Numbered from the stretch's first letter, positions 37,380 through 49,130 are shown. The stretch: DNA of 64,000 nt from Acanthaster planci (GCF_001949145.1 NW_019091618.1:30225-94224), one strand, 5' to 3'. A program made the numbers and translations. Notes: generated from the sequence alone by a model not told the origin.

Positions 37380-37570
37380 CCTGTAGCTATGCCGGTTGCT
37401 ATGTAAGAGCTATAGCAACACTGTCAATCACTGGTAAACGTGTTCCACGAAGTCTGGTATCGCTAGGGATGGAGGGTTGTTCACCAACTAACCTCATGGG
37501 CGCCCTCGCCTAACATCAGTAGTTACTCGAGGATGGTATGGTGTACGTGTGCGGACGAGATACGCGCAGT
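37380..37570. promoter_or_regulatory. Candidate DNAI7 promoter region with paired RFX-type half-sites
   Basis: GTTGCTAT at 37395-37402 and its exact reverse complement ATAGCAAC at 37412-37419 face each other across 9 bases. RFX factors, which drive cilia genes, bind inverted GTTGC(C/T)AT half-sites, normally spaced by 1-3 bases, so the wide spacing is a caveat. The flank to 37570 is richer in CpG than the surroundings. Position fits the candidate DNAI7 initiator exon at 36873. Confidence 0.35.
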
Positions 37571-37619
37571 CCAATATCATGTTCAGTACAGTACATGTTA
37601 CATGTACATGTACAATAGG

Positions 37620-38270
37620 TCCGCGCCCGTTTCGTTCATATTATTCGTTTTTCGATTAAAACGAAATCAAACAACCAAAAAAGAAGTCGTTTTCTGTTTT
37701 TCGATTTAAAAACGAAAATAGAAAAACGTGTCGTATCTCGTTTTTCAATTTAAAAAATAAAATTACAAAACAGAGAAGCAAGTCGCTTCCTGAAAAAAAT
37801 GAAACTTTGAACGGCAATCATGTTCGTTTTCCGTTTTTCAATGTGAAAATGAGTAACATCACAACCTATTGATCCACTTTTTGAAGAATGAAAAACAGTT
37901 CCATTTTCACTTTGTAATGTAAGAAACGTCTTTTTAACCCACTAAATAAAGCATGGCTAAACAAGAAGAATTAGTTGTCTCTGAATGAAAGAAAGAGCAG
38001 CCCACAAGGAACTTTTTTGGCATTCTGAAAAACGGCAACTTTCATCCTGAGAAGAAGTGCTCAAAGACGTTGATGTCGCCTGCTCGACATTACGTGTGCA
38101 GTCGAACGAAATTGAAATTAAATTAAAATTGAAAACAAAATTACTTTCGTTTTGTTCAGAATCATCATTAGAAACAAAAAGTGACCTTTTTCGTCTTTTT
38201 CTTTGGTTGTCTTTTTTTCACTCGTGCCGTCGTGTCTTCTTTACTGTTCTAAAAACGCCTGATGATTACT
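37620..38270. repeat. CGTTTTTCGATT-type repeat, probable MITE
   Basis: Repeated CGTTTTTCGATT(T/A)AAAACGAAA units at 37640-37760 and 37830-37850, with complementary CGAACGAAATTG and TTTCGTTTTGTTC at 38100-38160. Imperfect inverted arrangement; boundaries not resolved. Confidence 0.45.
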
Positions 38271-39039
38271 AAGGCCAATAGAGGGCGTATGTCTCAGGTC
38301 CTGGAGGAAATAATGTGCGTGCGTGCTTGCATAGGGGTTGCACTACACTAGTAGAAAGCAGTGCAAAATCAGACCGAAATAGCGCCGCCTAGTGACCCTC
38401 GGGAAGAGGTTGGCCTCCGTTTTTTCACTAGAAATTCAAGATTATGGCCAGAAGATCACTTTTCGTCCCAATTTTATGGGGATTAGCCACGTAAATTTTT
38501 ATTTGCCTTTCGCCGAAGATACCCCCAAAATAGAAGTAAAACTATGCGCTCAGCTCTGAATGTAGCCGCCCGCCTCCATCCAAAATAGGACCGCATTTTT
38601 GGGCTTTTTGTGAAAGAAATATCCCTGAAACTGAAAGTCTCAAATTCATGATTCATTGAAATATACCTATGCTCCATCTGATGGCATGTCTTTTTGTAAA
38701 AACCCGTGGGATCACAAAATACTAATGAGCTCGTGCGAAGAAGTCCAACCAATTGGTGGAATACACCCATAGGGCCAACAAGATTTGATCATGAAAAATG
38801 GTATCTGTTGGTATTGAACATAACTCCGTCCCTATCAGGGGGCCCCCTATTTCCACCAGTAATAAGGCGACAGCGAGAGCACGATGGGACGGCGACACCA
38901 AGGGGGAATGGCACGACGCGACTACACAATGAGATAGTATGAAGCGACGATACGACGCAACGGCAAGACAGACGTGACAACGCGACGGCACAACGCGACA
39001 GAGGTGGTCCGGCGTAAGGACTTGTATGTCACTGATACG

Positions 39040-39859
39040 GAACGTCTGAATGTCTGACGTTGTTGCGTCCTGCGCTAAGGTTGACCGCGACCTTGCACAA
39101 GAGCATCAAGATATTGTTGCCAGCACTGTCCGAGGTTTAATTGACTCAGGTGACCTCCCCCTAACGCAACCAAACTGGTCGTTCCCAACCCACGCACGGC
39201 AGTCTTCTACTTCCTACCCAAAATTCACAAATCCGGAAATCCAGGCCGCCCCATCGTGGCTGCTTGTAGTTGTCCCACTGAATTGATATCCAACTTCCTT
39301 GACACCATTCTAATACCCATTGTCAAAACGCTTCCCAGCTATGTCAAGGATACTAATCACGCGCTAAGTCCGTTCGATGAATTTGAGCTGCAAGGTTCAT
39401 CCAACTTTCTTTTCACCTTGGATGTGAAATCGCTTTCATATCCCACGCAGATGGTTTGGCTGCCTTCACTAGATCTTTGTCAGACTCATGATCCTCCCAC
39501 CAGCACTCTGCTCCATCTGGCTGAATTGGTGCTCACGTTGAACAACTTCGCGTTCAACGGTGACATTCAGACCAGTGGTGTTGCCATGGGCACGCTGATG
39601 GGAGCAAGTTATGCACGTCTATTTGTTGGCCACATCGAGGAGCAGATGCTGACCCAGTATCAGGGCGTGCAGCCATTAACGTACCGGTGATACATTGATT
39701 GTTGGTGCTATCACCGGTACGTGTGATGACGTTGAGAATTTCGTTTGCGGATGCTTTTCATCCAGCGCTGTGCAACACATCTGATGTGTCGCAACCGTCG
39801 TACCTTCTTCGGCGTGTGCCTCCAAATCTGTGCGCGAAAACTTGGCATAACCGTACTAC
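39040..39859 (+). mobile_element. Penelope-like element, reverse transcriptase fragment
   Basis: Broken frames encode TAVFYFLPKIHKSGNPGRPI followed by VAACSCPTELISNFLD, SYVKDTNHAL, FTLDVKSL, PPTSTLLHLAELVLTLN, GVAMGT and RRYID-like residues. These are signature blocks of Penelope-like reverse transcriptases. The catalytic YxDD region is damaged: an in-frame TGA and a lost Asp at about 39688. Further homology (a decayed FHPAL-like segment) stops at the foldback element starting at 39860. No terminal repeats or GIY-YIG endonuclease seen. Confidence 0.85.
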
Positions 39860-40374
39860 GGGTGCGTTCGATTAGCTTCCCTGAATGTACCAGTGTAACA
39901 CGCAAGGGAAGCCTCGAAATGAGGCTAATCGAACGCTGCAGTGTATTCGCCTAGGCATTCTGGGAAAAAAAGGTCACGGCCCCGCCATGATTCCATCGAA
40001 CAGTCCATCCGTGACGTCATTACAAGCGGGCAGCCCCCACACACTCGCTCGCCAGCTGGGGTAGTGGTGGCTGACACCAGGGCAGGCACGAAGATCACGT
40101 GATGGCTAAACAAACGCTCACGTGTAAGGTTGACTTACACGTGTAAGTTAATCGAACGCACCCAATGGCGAGCGGGTCTCAGGAAGGTGCCCGAGTGTAA
40201 TGACGTCACGAATGGACTGCTTGAGTATGGACGTACATGATGGAACGTGGCGGGGACTTGACCTTTTTCCCCAGAATGCCTTAGCGAATACGCTGCAGCG
40301 TTCGATTAGCCTCATTTTGAGGTTTCCCTTGCATGTAACACTGGTGTATTTAGGGAAGCTAATCGAACGCACCC
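39860..40374. mobile_element. Foldback/MITE-like inverted repeat element
   Basis: Arms of about 195-210 bp (39860 to about 40055, and about 40164-40374) are inverted copies; both ends read GGGTGCGTTCGATTAGC. The loop contains a third copy of the terminus (AATCGAACGCACCC at 40150-40163) and a short hairpin ACACGTG/CACGTGT. No clear target duplication. It interrupts the Penelope-like remnant on its right. Confidence 0.8.
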
Positions 40375-40604
40375 AAGGTGGGATAGGCTGGTTTGAGTTT
40401 GTCTGCATTGTCGGCGACATGACATGATTGACATATTATCTGCGGTGCAGTTTGCGTCGTTATTTCATTGCTCTCTGCGTTCCTTATACTGTACATCTGA
40501 TGATGCAGACGCTCATGTCACCGAGAGTATGCGCTGAAGCGCAAAAGTGGTGCGCGACGGTGAGACCAAGTGTTTGTGACAGGCAGTAAAGAACTAGACA
40601 GAAA

Positions 40605-42235
40605 TCAATGGAGGCAACTAGCAAGCATGCTGGAAAGCTATCAAGATATCTTTGCAAAGGACGCAGATGATCCTGCCAGATGCAGATGGACTATTAAGAA
40701 AACCATGCATTGAGCGCCAGCAGCGTGACAGAATAGAAAAGAAAGATGCAGGTGCACAGACGACGAAGCACAGTTTGAGACAGCCCCGTCAGATAACCCA
40801 CACTGTGGAAAAGTGACGAAAAGCAAGATGCTACATCAAGAACTACTGACGTCGCTAATGACAAGGAAGAAGAGACACTTACAAGACAAGAAATCAGAGA
40901 TGAACAGAAGAAAGACCGAAGCATTGGCAAGCTGTTTCAGTGTAAAGAGGCTTTTGTGGCTGACCGGACTGATCTGATGTTTCACCCGAAAGTGCCGAAG
41001 AGAAAAACTACTGGTCTCAACGGGATTGTATGCAAGTTCGTGACGACAGTTTATGTTGACGATGGGAAACACCTGCGGGTGATAAAGTGACTTGGTAAAT
41101 TGTACTGCCAAAAAGTTTAAGGAAGCACCACGTTACAAAACTACACAGTCACAAGACCTGTGGGCATTTTGGGCAAAACAAGACAAGGGCAGAGTGAGGA
41201 GCAGCCTTGTAATACTGGACCAGATGGCAACAAGACGTGAATCTCATCTGTTCAACCTGCGACAAGTGTACGTGAGTCATGAAAATCCCCACACAAGACA
41301 AGACGAAGTCCTACGAAGACGTACAATGTTGGAATGCCAATGGAAGGATTTGCTATGGACATATTAGGCTCGTTACCGCTGACGGAGTGAGGCAACTGAT
41401 ATATTTTGATTGTGGGCGACTATTTCAAAAATTGGACAGAGACCAACGCTTTGCCTGGCCAAGAAGCTACCACAGTTGCCAGAGTGTTTGTTGAACAATT
41501 CGTGTGTCGATATGAAGTTCCAATGCAACTCCATACCGATCAAGAGAAGAACTTGGAATCGAACCTGTTCAGAGAGATTTGCGCTCTGCTCGACAAGAAC
41601 AACAGCACTCCATCCGCAATCAGATGGGATGATTGAATGGACGAATAGAACGAGAATAAGCTAGCAATGCTAGCAATGCTTGTTGATGACAACCACAAGG
41701 ACTGGGACAGATGTTTACCATGGCTTACAGGACGGCTATTCACGAGACAACTGGTTACACGCCGAGTGAGATGATGATGGGAAGGGAAGCAATACTACCA
41801 ACAGATTCCTTCGAAAGGCCAAAGCAAGACTTTCCCTAAAATAAAGTAGGGTACGTGACCCACCTTCAAGAGAGTCTGGAACGAGTTTACCAGTACGCAA
41901 GGGAACACAAGCGACAGACAGAAACGCAATTATGATCACCAGCGGATAATGGAGGTACAAGAAGGGAGATGCAGTTTGGGTGTATAATCCTAAACCAAGA
42001 CGAGTTTATGCCCAAAGTTCCAGTTGCCATGGGGTGGACCCTATGTTGTCACAAAGAGACTCGGTGATGTCATATATCGGATCCAAAGAGGTTTTAAGGG
42101 AAAACCAAGAATTGTTCACTACAACAGATTAAAGCCATGTCGTGGGGAGAATGCACCAATATGGTTTAAATCCATTGCGGAAGTCCCAACCGATATGTGG
42201 GATAAGAACCGAGGGCAAGAAAATTCAAGACTGAG
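40605..42235 (+). mobile_element. Ty3/Gypsy-type retrotransposon, integrase region, degenerate
   Basis: Broken frames show, in order, MLESYQDIFAKDADD (5' edge of a reverse transcriptase), an RNase H to integrase linker, KKSPHKTR-like zinc-finger remains, and an integrase core: FAMDILGSLPLTE, GDYFKNWTE, LHTDQ and HPQSDGMIEW. Catalytic residues are still visible: Asp 41358-41360, Asp 41538-41540, Glu 41635-41637. Downstream are LPWL and GYTPSEMMMGREA and a C-terminal VYAPKFQLPWGGPYVV segment ending IVHYNRLKPC. At least four frameshifts or stops. Most of the reverse transcriptase is missing and no flanking LTR pair was found. Confidence 0.88.
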
Positions 42236-42929
42236 ACAGACAAATAAACAAGAGCTAAAGTGTATTCTGCCGATAACAATGGCAAGCAAGAAGGACCCAG
42301 GAGGGGACGCAGGTTGCAAAAAGAGGAGACAAACCTGAAGGGGGACGGACTAAGCTTAAACAAGGCACTTGGAGTCGAAGAGAAAGTCGACGACCGGCAA
42401 GATACGGCGATTAATGAAGAAAAATTCAAGTTTCGTGAAAAACAACCCAGAGGAGCTTAGCTGCAAGAGGCCAAAGTGGTTCAAGAAGCTGATGATCATG
42501 TGCAAGAGAAGTCTCAAGAGTTATAAAGTAATCGGAAAGGCACTACGAGGGTATTTAATCAAGTTATTGCAAGAGTATTGTGGTCAGTACAAGGGAAAAA
42601 GCGACACGAGCATGACAAAACATGAAAGGAGAGTAATTGAGCAAGGTGCTGATGACAGGTTGGGAGAAAGATTGTTTTTGGCCAGGACAAGTTTTCGCTG
42701 CTTCCTATCAACCCTGTTTCAAGATTCATGATGCTACCATGCTAGCGTTAGACTCAAGATTGCTGGACTCAATCAAGTTTTTGGCTTTGTTGTTGATGTC
42801 GCGCCGGGCATTATGAGAATGCAGCAGTACAACTACAGCGAACGTTTGTGAATGGCGCCCCCCAATGTTTTGCGGAAGTGCCGCATATCTTCAAGCGCAA
42901 GTTTAAGTCCAGTTGCAGTGTTTAAGAGA

Positions 42930-45060
42930 TAAAGGTAGAAAAGAAGCAATTTGGGTAGTGCAAGAAATTATTTGTTTCAGTACATGAATCGCGGGCCGAG
43001 AAGTGACTTTGATTCGTGATCAAGATTTCAAGCGGTTGTTCTGTACAAGATGCAATCATAAGCGAATAGGCGTAAATTTGATGACATTTGATGAAGGGTC
43101 CCAAGACAGTACCCCGTGGTACGCCAGAGTCTACTTTTACCCAGTGTGAGTTCCATCATCAATAATCGCTCTTTGTTTCCGTTGAAATGACCTAATTAAG
43201 TTGTATATTTCCCCTTTTATCCCATACCCGTTTAGTTTGATGAGCAAACAATTATGTGGCACCTTGTCAAAGGCTTTTGCAAAGTCATTATTATGACGTT
43301 TATCTGTTTCTTTTTGTTCAAGTCTGATGCAAAAACCTTGAATAGTTGAGACCAGTCCATGATGTTAGGCCGAAGAATATGTTCCATTGTTTGCTGCATA
43401 CTGAAGTTAGGTTAATTGAACGGTGGTTTGAAGGAGAAATACGTTAGCCTTTTATTTAAAAAAAAAATAGGAGTTATAATCGCACAGAGCCAGTCTTGGG
43501 CAACGATGCCTGTGTCCAGTGACAGTTGGAATATAATGGTAAGTGCTTGGGCTATTTCGACTGCTGTTAATTTTAGGATGAGCGGGGAAATGTCATCAGG
43601 ACCTGTCGCCTTGTTTGAATTCAACTGAGTTAGCAACTTGGTAACTCCTTCGACACTGATCTTGATGTCTGTTATGAGTGGAACGTTACTTTCTTGCTCT
43701 GTTAGAAGATCTGTCAATCTCTCCTGGGTGAATTGAGACTGGAGAGTTTATTGAAGAGGCCAGCCTTTGTCGGTTATCAGCGCCCCCGTTATCATTCAAT
43801 GTCGGAATGCTAGTGTAGTCTTTTCAAAGTTTTATAAGTGTTTTAATACAACTCCAAAATTGTTTTCATGATTCTTAGCACTTCTCTCTCACGTGATACC
43901 TGTAAGATGTTTTGGTTGTTTGCATGATTTTCTTTCTAAGATCTCGGTAGTTCTCCCAGGCCTCTTGTGCGTTGGATTTCCTTACCCTTGTAGTCGAACT
44001 ACTTTTAAATGGCCTAGCCTTAAACCACAATGTTTGTCTCCCCTGAGGGCTGCTTTGCCCAGAATAGGGAAGGTTAAATTTTGGCAGACTTATGCCGAAA
44101 GCAATATGAAAATAAAGAAAAAAGAGAAGATCCACCAGGAATTCTAAGCTGTCCCGTGCGCTTTCTTTATCTAATCAATTCCAATAATTATTTAAATAAT
44201 TATTATCAAGAGAATACACGTTACTGCACTGATAGGCCACGACTCCATGGCTTACGCCTAGCTGTGTACTACTGCCAAATGGACCACCACGGCGACATGA
44301 CAATATCAGCACACTGTAGATACACAAAGGAGCTTGCAACAACCGACAACCACCACGTCCGAAGTCAGTGAGAACAAGGAGAAAGTATGACACCACCGTA
44401 GGCATTCCCTTTTTTGTTAGGTGGGCGATCTTTCCTGTAGACAACGAAGGGTTAGTAACTCTAAACTCAGGATAGCGCTGTCCATGTTGCTGTACCTATA
44501 TTATAAGGTCTAGATCATCCATTTCCAGGCATGATGTGAGCTCTGAAACTGTGCCTCTGATCATACTGTGGACATTTATGACTAGGATCTTCACAGATCT
44601 ATAGTACCTTTCTTTGATTTTCTTCGCCCTTGTACGTTGCCTTGCTTTTGCACACTGGTTGTGTGGCGATGGGGTTGCGAGTGGGGATGTGATTGATTTG
44701 TCCTCGTCATCAACTGAACTCAAAATGCTACGGTTTTGAGTACGATAAAATGGGCCTGACGAAAATATACTGGTTGAGAAGTTGGGCAAGCCACACTGGC
44801 AGCAGGTCCATGAGAGGCCAGTGTTTTGCTCATACACTTCACAGATTTCAGTATTCATGTGCATACAATACCACATGGTACCAGTTGTCACATCGGTCAA
44901 ATGGCACGTTCACCCCAGAGGCAAGCTGCGTCACATATTTGATAAGGAAACTGAATTTCTGTAATGTTTTCGTCGGTATTAGGGCTAGGCCCTGGGTTAG
45001 GTTGGCAATCACCAGTTTGGGGAGTACCTGGGCGCAAATAAAAATCATCACCAGGTTGTG
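42930..45060 (-). mobile_element. Non-LTR retrotransposon (LINE) with PHD-like finger, endonuclease and RT, degenerate
   Basis: Minus-strand order: CDNWYH finger remains (about 44900), CCQCGLPNF (44780), KILVINVHSMI-SELTSCLEM endonuclease start (44500), WENYRDLRKKIMQTTKTSY linker (43930), LLTQLNSNKATGPDDISP (43630; RT start), QINVI-DFAKAFDKVPHNCLL (about 43280) and RLFAYDCILYR (43055-43066). Domain order fits the L2/CR1-like group. The catalytic FADD box reads FAYD, so it is dead, besides many frameshifts. Both ends are uncertain. Confidence 0.85.
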
Positions 45061-46019
45061 TTTATTTGTTCATTATCATATGTTTCTTTTTGTGCAAATT
45101 GGGAGAGAGCCTAATTCTTGCGTGAGTTGACTCTCCCTCACTTTTGGTATCAGTGTTCTTCATTGGAACCTCTTTGTCGTAGAATGTTTGAAGGCACCAG
45201 GGTGTAAAGATTGCAGACGAAACTAAACCAAAAGGAAGTTATTTGAGCAGGAATGTTCAGCGATCTTTCAGAAGATTGCACACCGCTCACGCATGCTAGC
45301 TGATGACGTAAGCAGCCTCCTGAGGCTCGCAGTTTGCAGATCGATAATGCATATCACTCTAAGTGCGCATCATTCCACAGCTTGCACTGAGTCGATGAAG
45401 ACATATAAACCCAGTCACAAGTGACAGGAAGATGAACCAAAAGAGAAACGTCGAGAGATGGAGAATGACAGGCTGGGGACAACCAAAGCCGGTTGAACGT
45501 TTGTGTTGTTCAGATCGAGTGTGGAAGGTATTCTGTACTTAGCTAGAACTCTATTTTCAGCAGCACATGTTGAAAGTACACAAGGTGCACCCCGAGATTT
45601 TAAAAAATAAACAGAGGTGAGCACCCAACATCAAGCGACGTCAGGACCAAGACAAGACTACGGCATCGACATCGGCACAGACTGTGGGCCAAGTCCCAAA
45701 GAAGAATGAGTGCGCATGCATCCACTCCAGAAATAGACAGAGACCCACTTCGTGAGAAACGGACCGCCACAGTCAGTTGCCGGGACAGAAGTTCAACTGA
45801 TGAGGAAAGAGGCTTGTAAGAAGAGGCGGGTCCGCCACGATGAACTGCATCAGTTGGACCATGGAATCACCCTCCGATAAGTGCAAGAGGCAGCCCGTTT
45901 TCCCGATGGGTGGCTGTACACGGTCAGCTTCAACGCGTATCTCCTGCCACCGAACGGGCCTACCCGCCGACTAGAATGGTAAGTATTATACAAATACAGC
46001 ATGGTTTGAGGGTAAGTAG

Positions 46020-46520
46020 TGGGAATTATGTGAAGTGTAGGTCAGTTTGACTAACTCCCGACTTTCGTGGTTGTTTAATGAACCAATCAGTGTGCTACGC
46101 GTTAGATACACGCATACAGCTGGGCATGCAGCGCGTTCGGATTGCGGCTATATAAAGCTTGCCCATGTCAAACTTTAATCTTGGGCTGGTTATCTACTGG
46201 GAGCTCTCTGTTCAAGACCTTTCAAGACCAGGCAAAATTACAAACATAATTTTAGGGCAAAGCACTATGGAAGCGACCCTTGTTACGAAAGCAGCCATCG
46301 AAACTTCATTTATACAGCTTTAGACAAAAAGTGTTACGTACGCTACCATTGTAGTTACAAACAAGAGACTACTGCAAGTTTGAACCCAAGTTATAGAGGG
46401 TGCTGTTTACCGGATGTTGATGATTGTACAAGGACTGCAATAAATCACACAGTGTTTTTAAGGTTGAGAGTAACCCGTTCGCCTCATTAGGGTTTCGTTC
46501 TCTTGTCTCCCCCTTTAAAT
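46020..46520 (+). promoter_or_regulatory. Possible LTR-type promoter with TATA box
   Basis: CTATATAAAG at about 46149 is followed about 290 bases later by CAATAAATC (46438) and a T/C-rich stretch. This spacing of TATA and polyadenylation signal resembles the U3-R-U5 layout of an LTR. No second copy, boundary inverted repeats or primer-binding site identified. Confidence 0.25.
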
Positions 46521-46639
46521 AAAAATTTCCTTGACATTCAACTCAACTCAGTACCAAGTTTCCGGTAGATACGGCGACTTGAAATTGCCTAAGTGAAGTC
46601 CCCTAATATTGAAGGCAAGCCGGAATCGTTACAATATAG

Positions 46640-46826
46640 GATGAAATAAATATTGAAAGAAAATAATAAACATAGAACGCATATCGAAACTGGACGAAGC
46701 GCCGCCACGTCGGCGCTAGACCGGTTGTGATATAGACCAAAATGTAAAATACATTTAGAACGCAAACGTAAAGAACGAAAACGGAAAACATATAAGATGA
46801 AGCGCCATCTACCGACCGGTCGGTCC
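46640..46826. repeat. Left arm of a 1.15-kb inverted repeat
   Basis: Pairs in inverted orientation with 47567-47780. Shared blocks: ATAGAACG, GAAGCGCCGCCAC, GACCGGTTGTGAT, TGTAAAATACA, CGAAAACG and AAGCGCCATCTA. The hAT MITE at 47207-47392 lies between the arms. Confidence 0.75.
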
Positions 46827-47206
46827 GCTTGCGCCATACCCAGCAAGAAAAGAGTAATAACACGGACAACACTTCATGCCCTTGTGCTCAAACCTATACG
46901 AGACTTGCTAAATTTCACTTTATGGGACATGTAATCACTCAAGTTATGACGGCTGTTGTAACATCTTAAGGGAAAATTAGTGTTGTTCGTATAGCTTTTA
47001 TGGAACTCTTTCCCCCAACACTCTTGATGATACGGTGGACGTCACAACACCACACTTTACTTGTCATGGAGATTTGTCGAAACAAGTGGAGCTGTGATCC
47101 TGAACCATAAGGCTCGAGAATTGACAAATAATGTGAACGTTCGTCGTGTGCGTTAAGTTGTTGACAACCCCTTTCAAAACCCTCCTTTCCATAAATTAGT
47201 TACTCC

Positions 47207-47392
47207 CAGTGGCATAGCCACGGAGGGCATGGGGGCACATTCCCCCCACCTACAAATTCCCCAGGTGCCCCCCCCCCATGGACGAGTGGATACTGAACAA
47301 GGCTAACAAAAACTTTACCCCAAAAGCCACACCACTGAAACCTGGTGCCCCTTTGTCCCCTCCCCCCTAGTAAAATCCTAGCTATGCTACTG
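47207..47392. mobile_element. hAT-type MITE with 8-bp target duplication
   Basis: Ends CAGTGGCATAGCC and, inverted, CAGTAGCATAGCTAGGATT, flanked by a perfect 8-bp duplication GTTACTCC (47199-47206 and 47393-47400). CAGTGGCGTAGCC-type termini and 8-bp duplications are hallmarks of hAT. Short C/G homopolymer-rich interior. Confidence 0.9.
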
Positions 47393-47566
47393 GTTACTCC
47401 TAATGTTATACCCACTGCAGCAGTGACACCGTTATAGTGTGGCATGATGAGGGGCTTTCTCAATTGTTCCGCATGGTCCTAAACATTTTGGAACCATGGA
47501 GAAAGCTCTGCATCACTTCGGAACAATTGAAAAAACGCTGCATCATGGTTAGGAGCTACGTCCGCG

Positions 47567-47780
47567 AACCAGTCGATAGATGGCGCTTCGTGTTATATAT
47601 TTTCGTTTTCCTTCTATTACGTTTTCGTTCTGTGTATTTTACATTTTGCTCTTATCACAACCGGTCTGGCGTTGAGGTGGCGGCGCTTCGTCTTATAAAG
47701 TTTCATTCTATGTTTATTAATTTCGTTCTATGTTTATATTTATTAGTTTCCGTCCCATATACACGTACATCACCATTGTG
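47567..47780. repeat. Right arm of a 1.15-kb inverted repeat
   Basis: Starts AGTCGATAGATGGCGCTTCG and runs through CACAACCGGTCTGGCG and GGCGGCGCTTCGTC, the complement of 46640-46826. Downstream to 48000 lies a low-complexity tail of TTTCGTCTTATATA-like units. Confidence 0.75.
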
Positions 47781-48504
47781 CTTTAAACGTTCTTTTGTCC
47801 TATAGATAGATTGGTTCCGTACTTTATTTATTAGTTTCCTCCTATACATCTTTCGTCTTATATATTAGTTCCGTTTTAAATTTATTACATTTTCGTCTTA
47901 AATATAATAGTTTCGCCATATATACAATATTTCGTTTAATTTTGTTTTTATTAATCATAAGTCTACTCTACGTCTATGTACTAATAAAGTTATAAAGGGC
48001 GCCTCATACCATAGTGATTCCAAAACTGGAACGATCGATCGATCAATCGTCGCGTTCTAGGAACGATCGATGTCAGTGTTGCCTCGAAGAGTTTTGCCTC
48101 TTTGGCATTCCATACTGGTGAACTGACGATCCACTCGATCGCTTTACTGTCACTTCGCCCCACATCTACATCGCCCCTAACCACTTCGCCCCATCTCCAA
48201 TTCGCCCCATCCTACTTCGCTCCATCTCCACTTTGCCTGTCCGTGCTCGAGTGTTTCAAGCAACCCTTTTCAAAAAATGGTCGAGAGAGGAGTTCCACAT
48301 TAAACGATATCATGATGGAGTTATACATGTATATAGAAAACTCTCCTGCGTTGTTCATGGTACATGGTTGAACTAGCATAGGGTTTATTTCTCATCCTCG
48401 TCGAGTTCATTTCAAAGCGATACACAGTTCTGTACACATCGATCTGGTAATTGTCAATGTATCCACTGTGCCCCAGCGATCAGATAAACCTCTGAGGAGC
48501 ACCG

Positions 48505-48790
48505 CGGCAGGAAATTTTGTGGAAACATTGTGCTGCTCGCTTCAAGTACGGGCAAAACAACCTAGAATTAAACTCATGAACACAGAAAATACACACATAG
48601 ACAAGATACTAAGTTCTGTGAATTAACTTTAAGAAATCTTGCAACATCGATTTTTTTTTTCGATGCGTTAGGCGACGTTCATAAAATGTATGGTCACCAC
48701 ACTCATTTGCCCCACGCATTCTCTTGCATGGCGGGATGCGGCGCGGCTGAAACCGGCGCTTGTACACGCACGTGTTTTTACCACAGCGAC
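48505..48790 (+). repeat. Second copy of the 35.2-kb repeat family
   Basis: Shares GGAAATTTTGTGGAAACA, GAACACAGAAAA and ACGTGTTTTTACCACAGCGA with 35230-35560, with large differences between blocks. No open frame conserved between the copies, which argues against a protein-coding role. Confidence 0.45.
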
Positions 48791-48937
48791 AGCGAAACAC
48801 GAAGAGAATTTGTGAAATTAGCAAGTTTTTCCTCTTTCTATGTTTTATTGATCATAAAAACGCAAAATATACATTAGAAAGAAAAAGCACGAATTATACA
48901 CAATTAAGGAGATAGAGAAAAAAGGTGGGGGCCATGA

Positions 48938-49130
48938 AGTATGGAATTCCATATCTGCCGTCGCCGTCCGTCCGTCGCCTTTTACTTTTTGTTGTGTCCC
49001 AATTCTGCCATTTACCAGTTCCAAACATGCCTCTTTCCGTCGTGCGTCGTCCGTCTTGCGTCGCCTGTCGTGCGTCGTGCGTAGTCCATCGTGCGTCGCC
49101 TGTCGTGCGTCGTCCATCAAGTGGGTTGCA
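48938..49130. repeat. CGTCG/CGTGCGTCG-rich tract with TATGGAATTCCATA palindrome
   Basis: Starts with the perfect palindrome TATGGAATTCCATA and continues with degenerate CGTCC/CGTGCGTCG units. The inverse arrangement is at 50070-50140. Produces spurious ORFs on both strands. Confidence 0.8.

Noticed and set aside
48938-49130. Direct-repeat array resembling CRISPR
   Set aside because: Units are short, degenerate and without spacers, in a eukaryotic genome.
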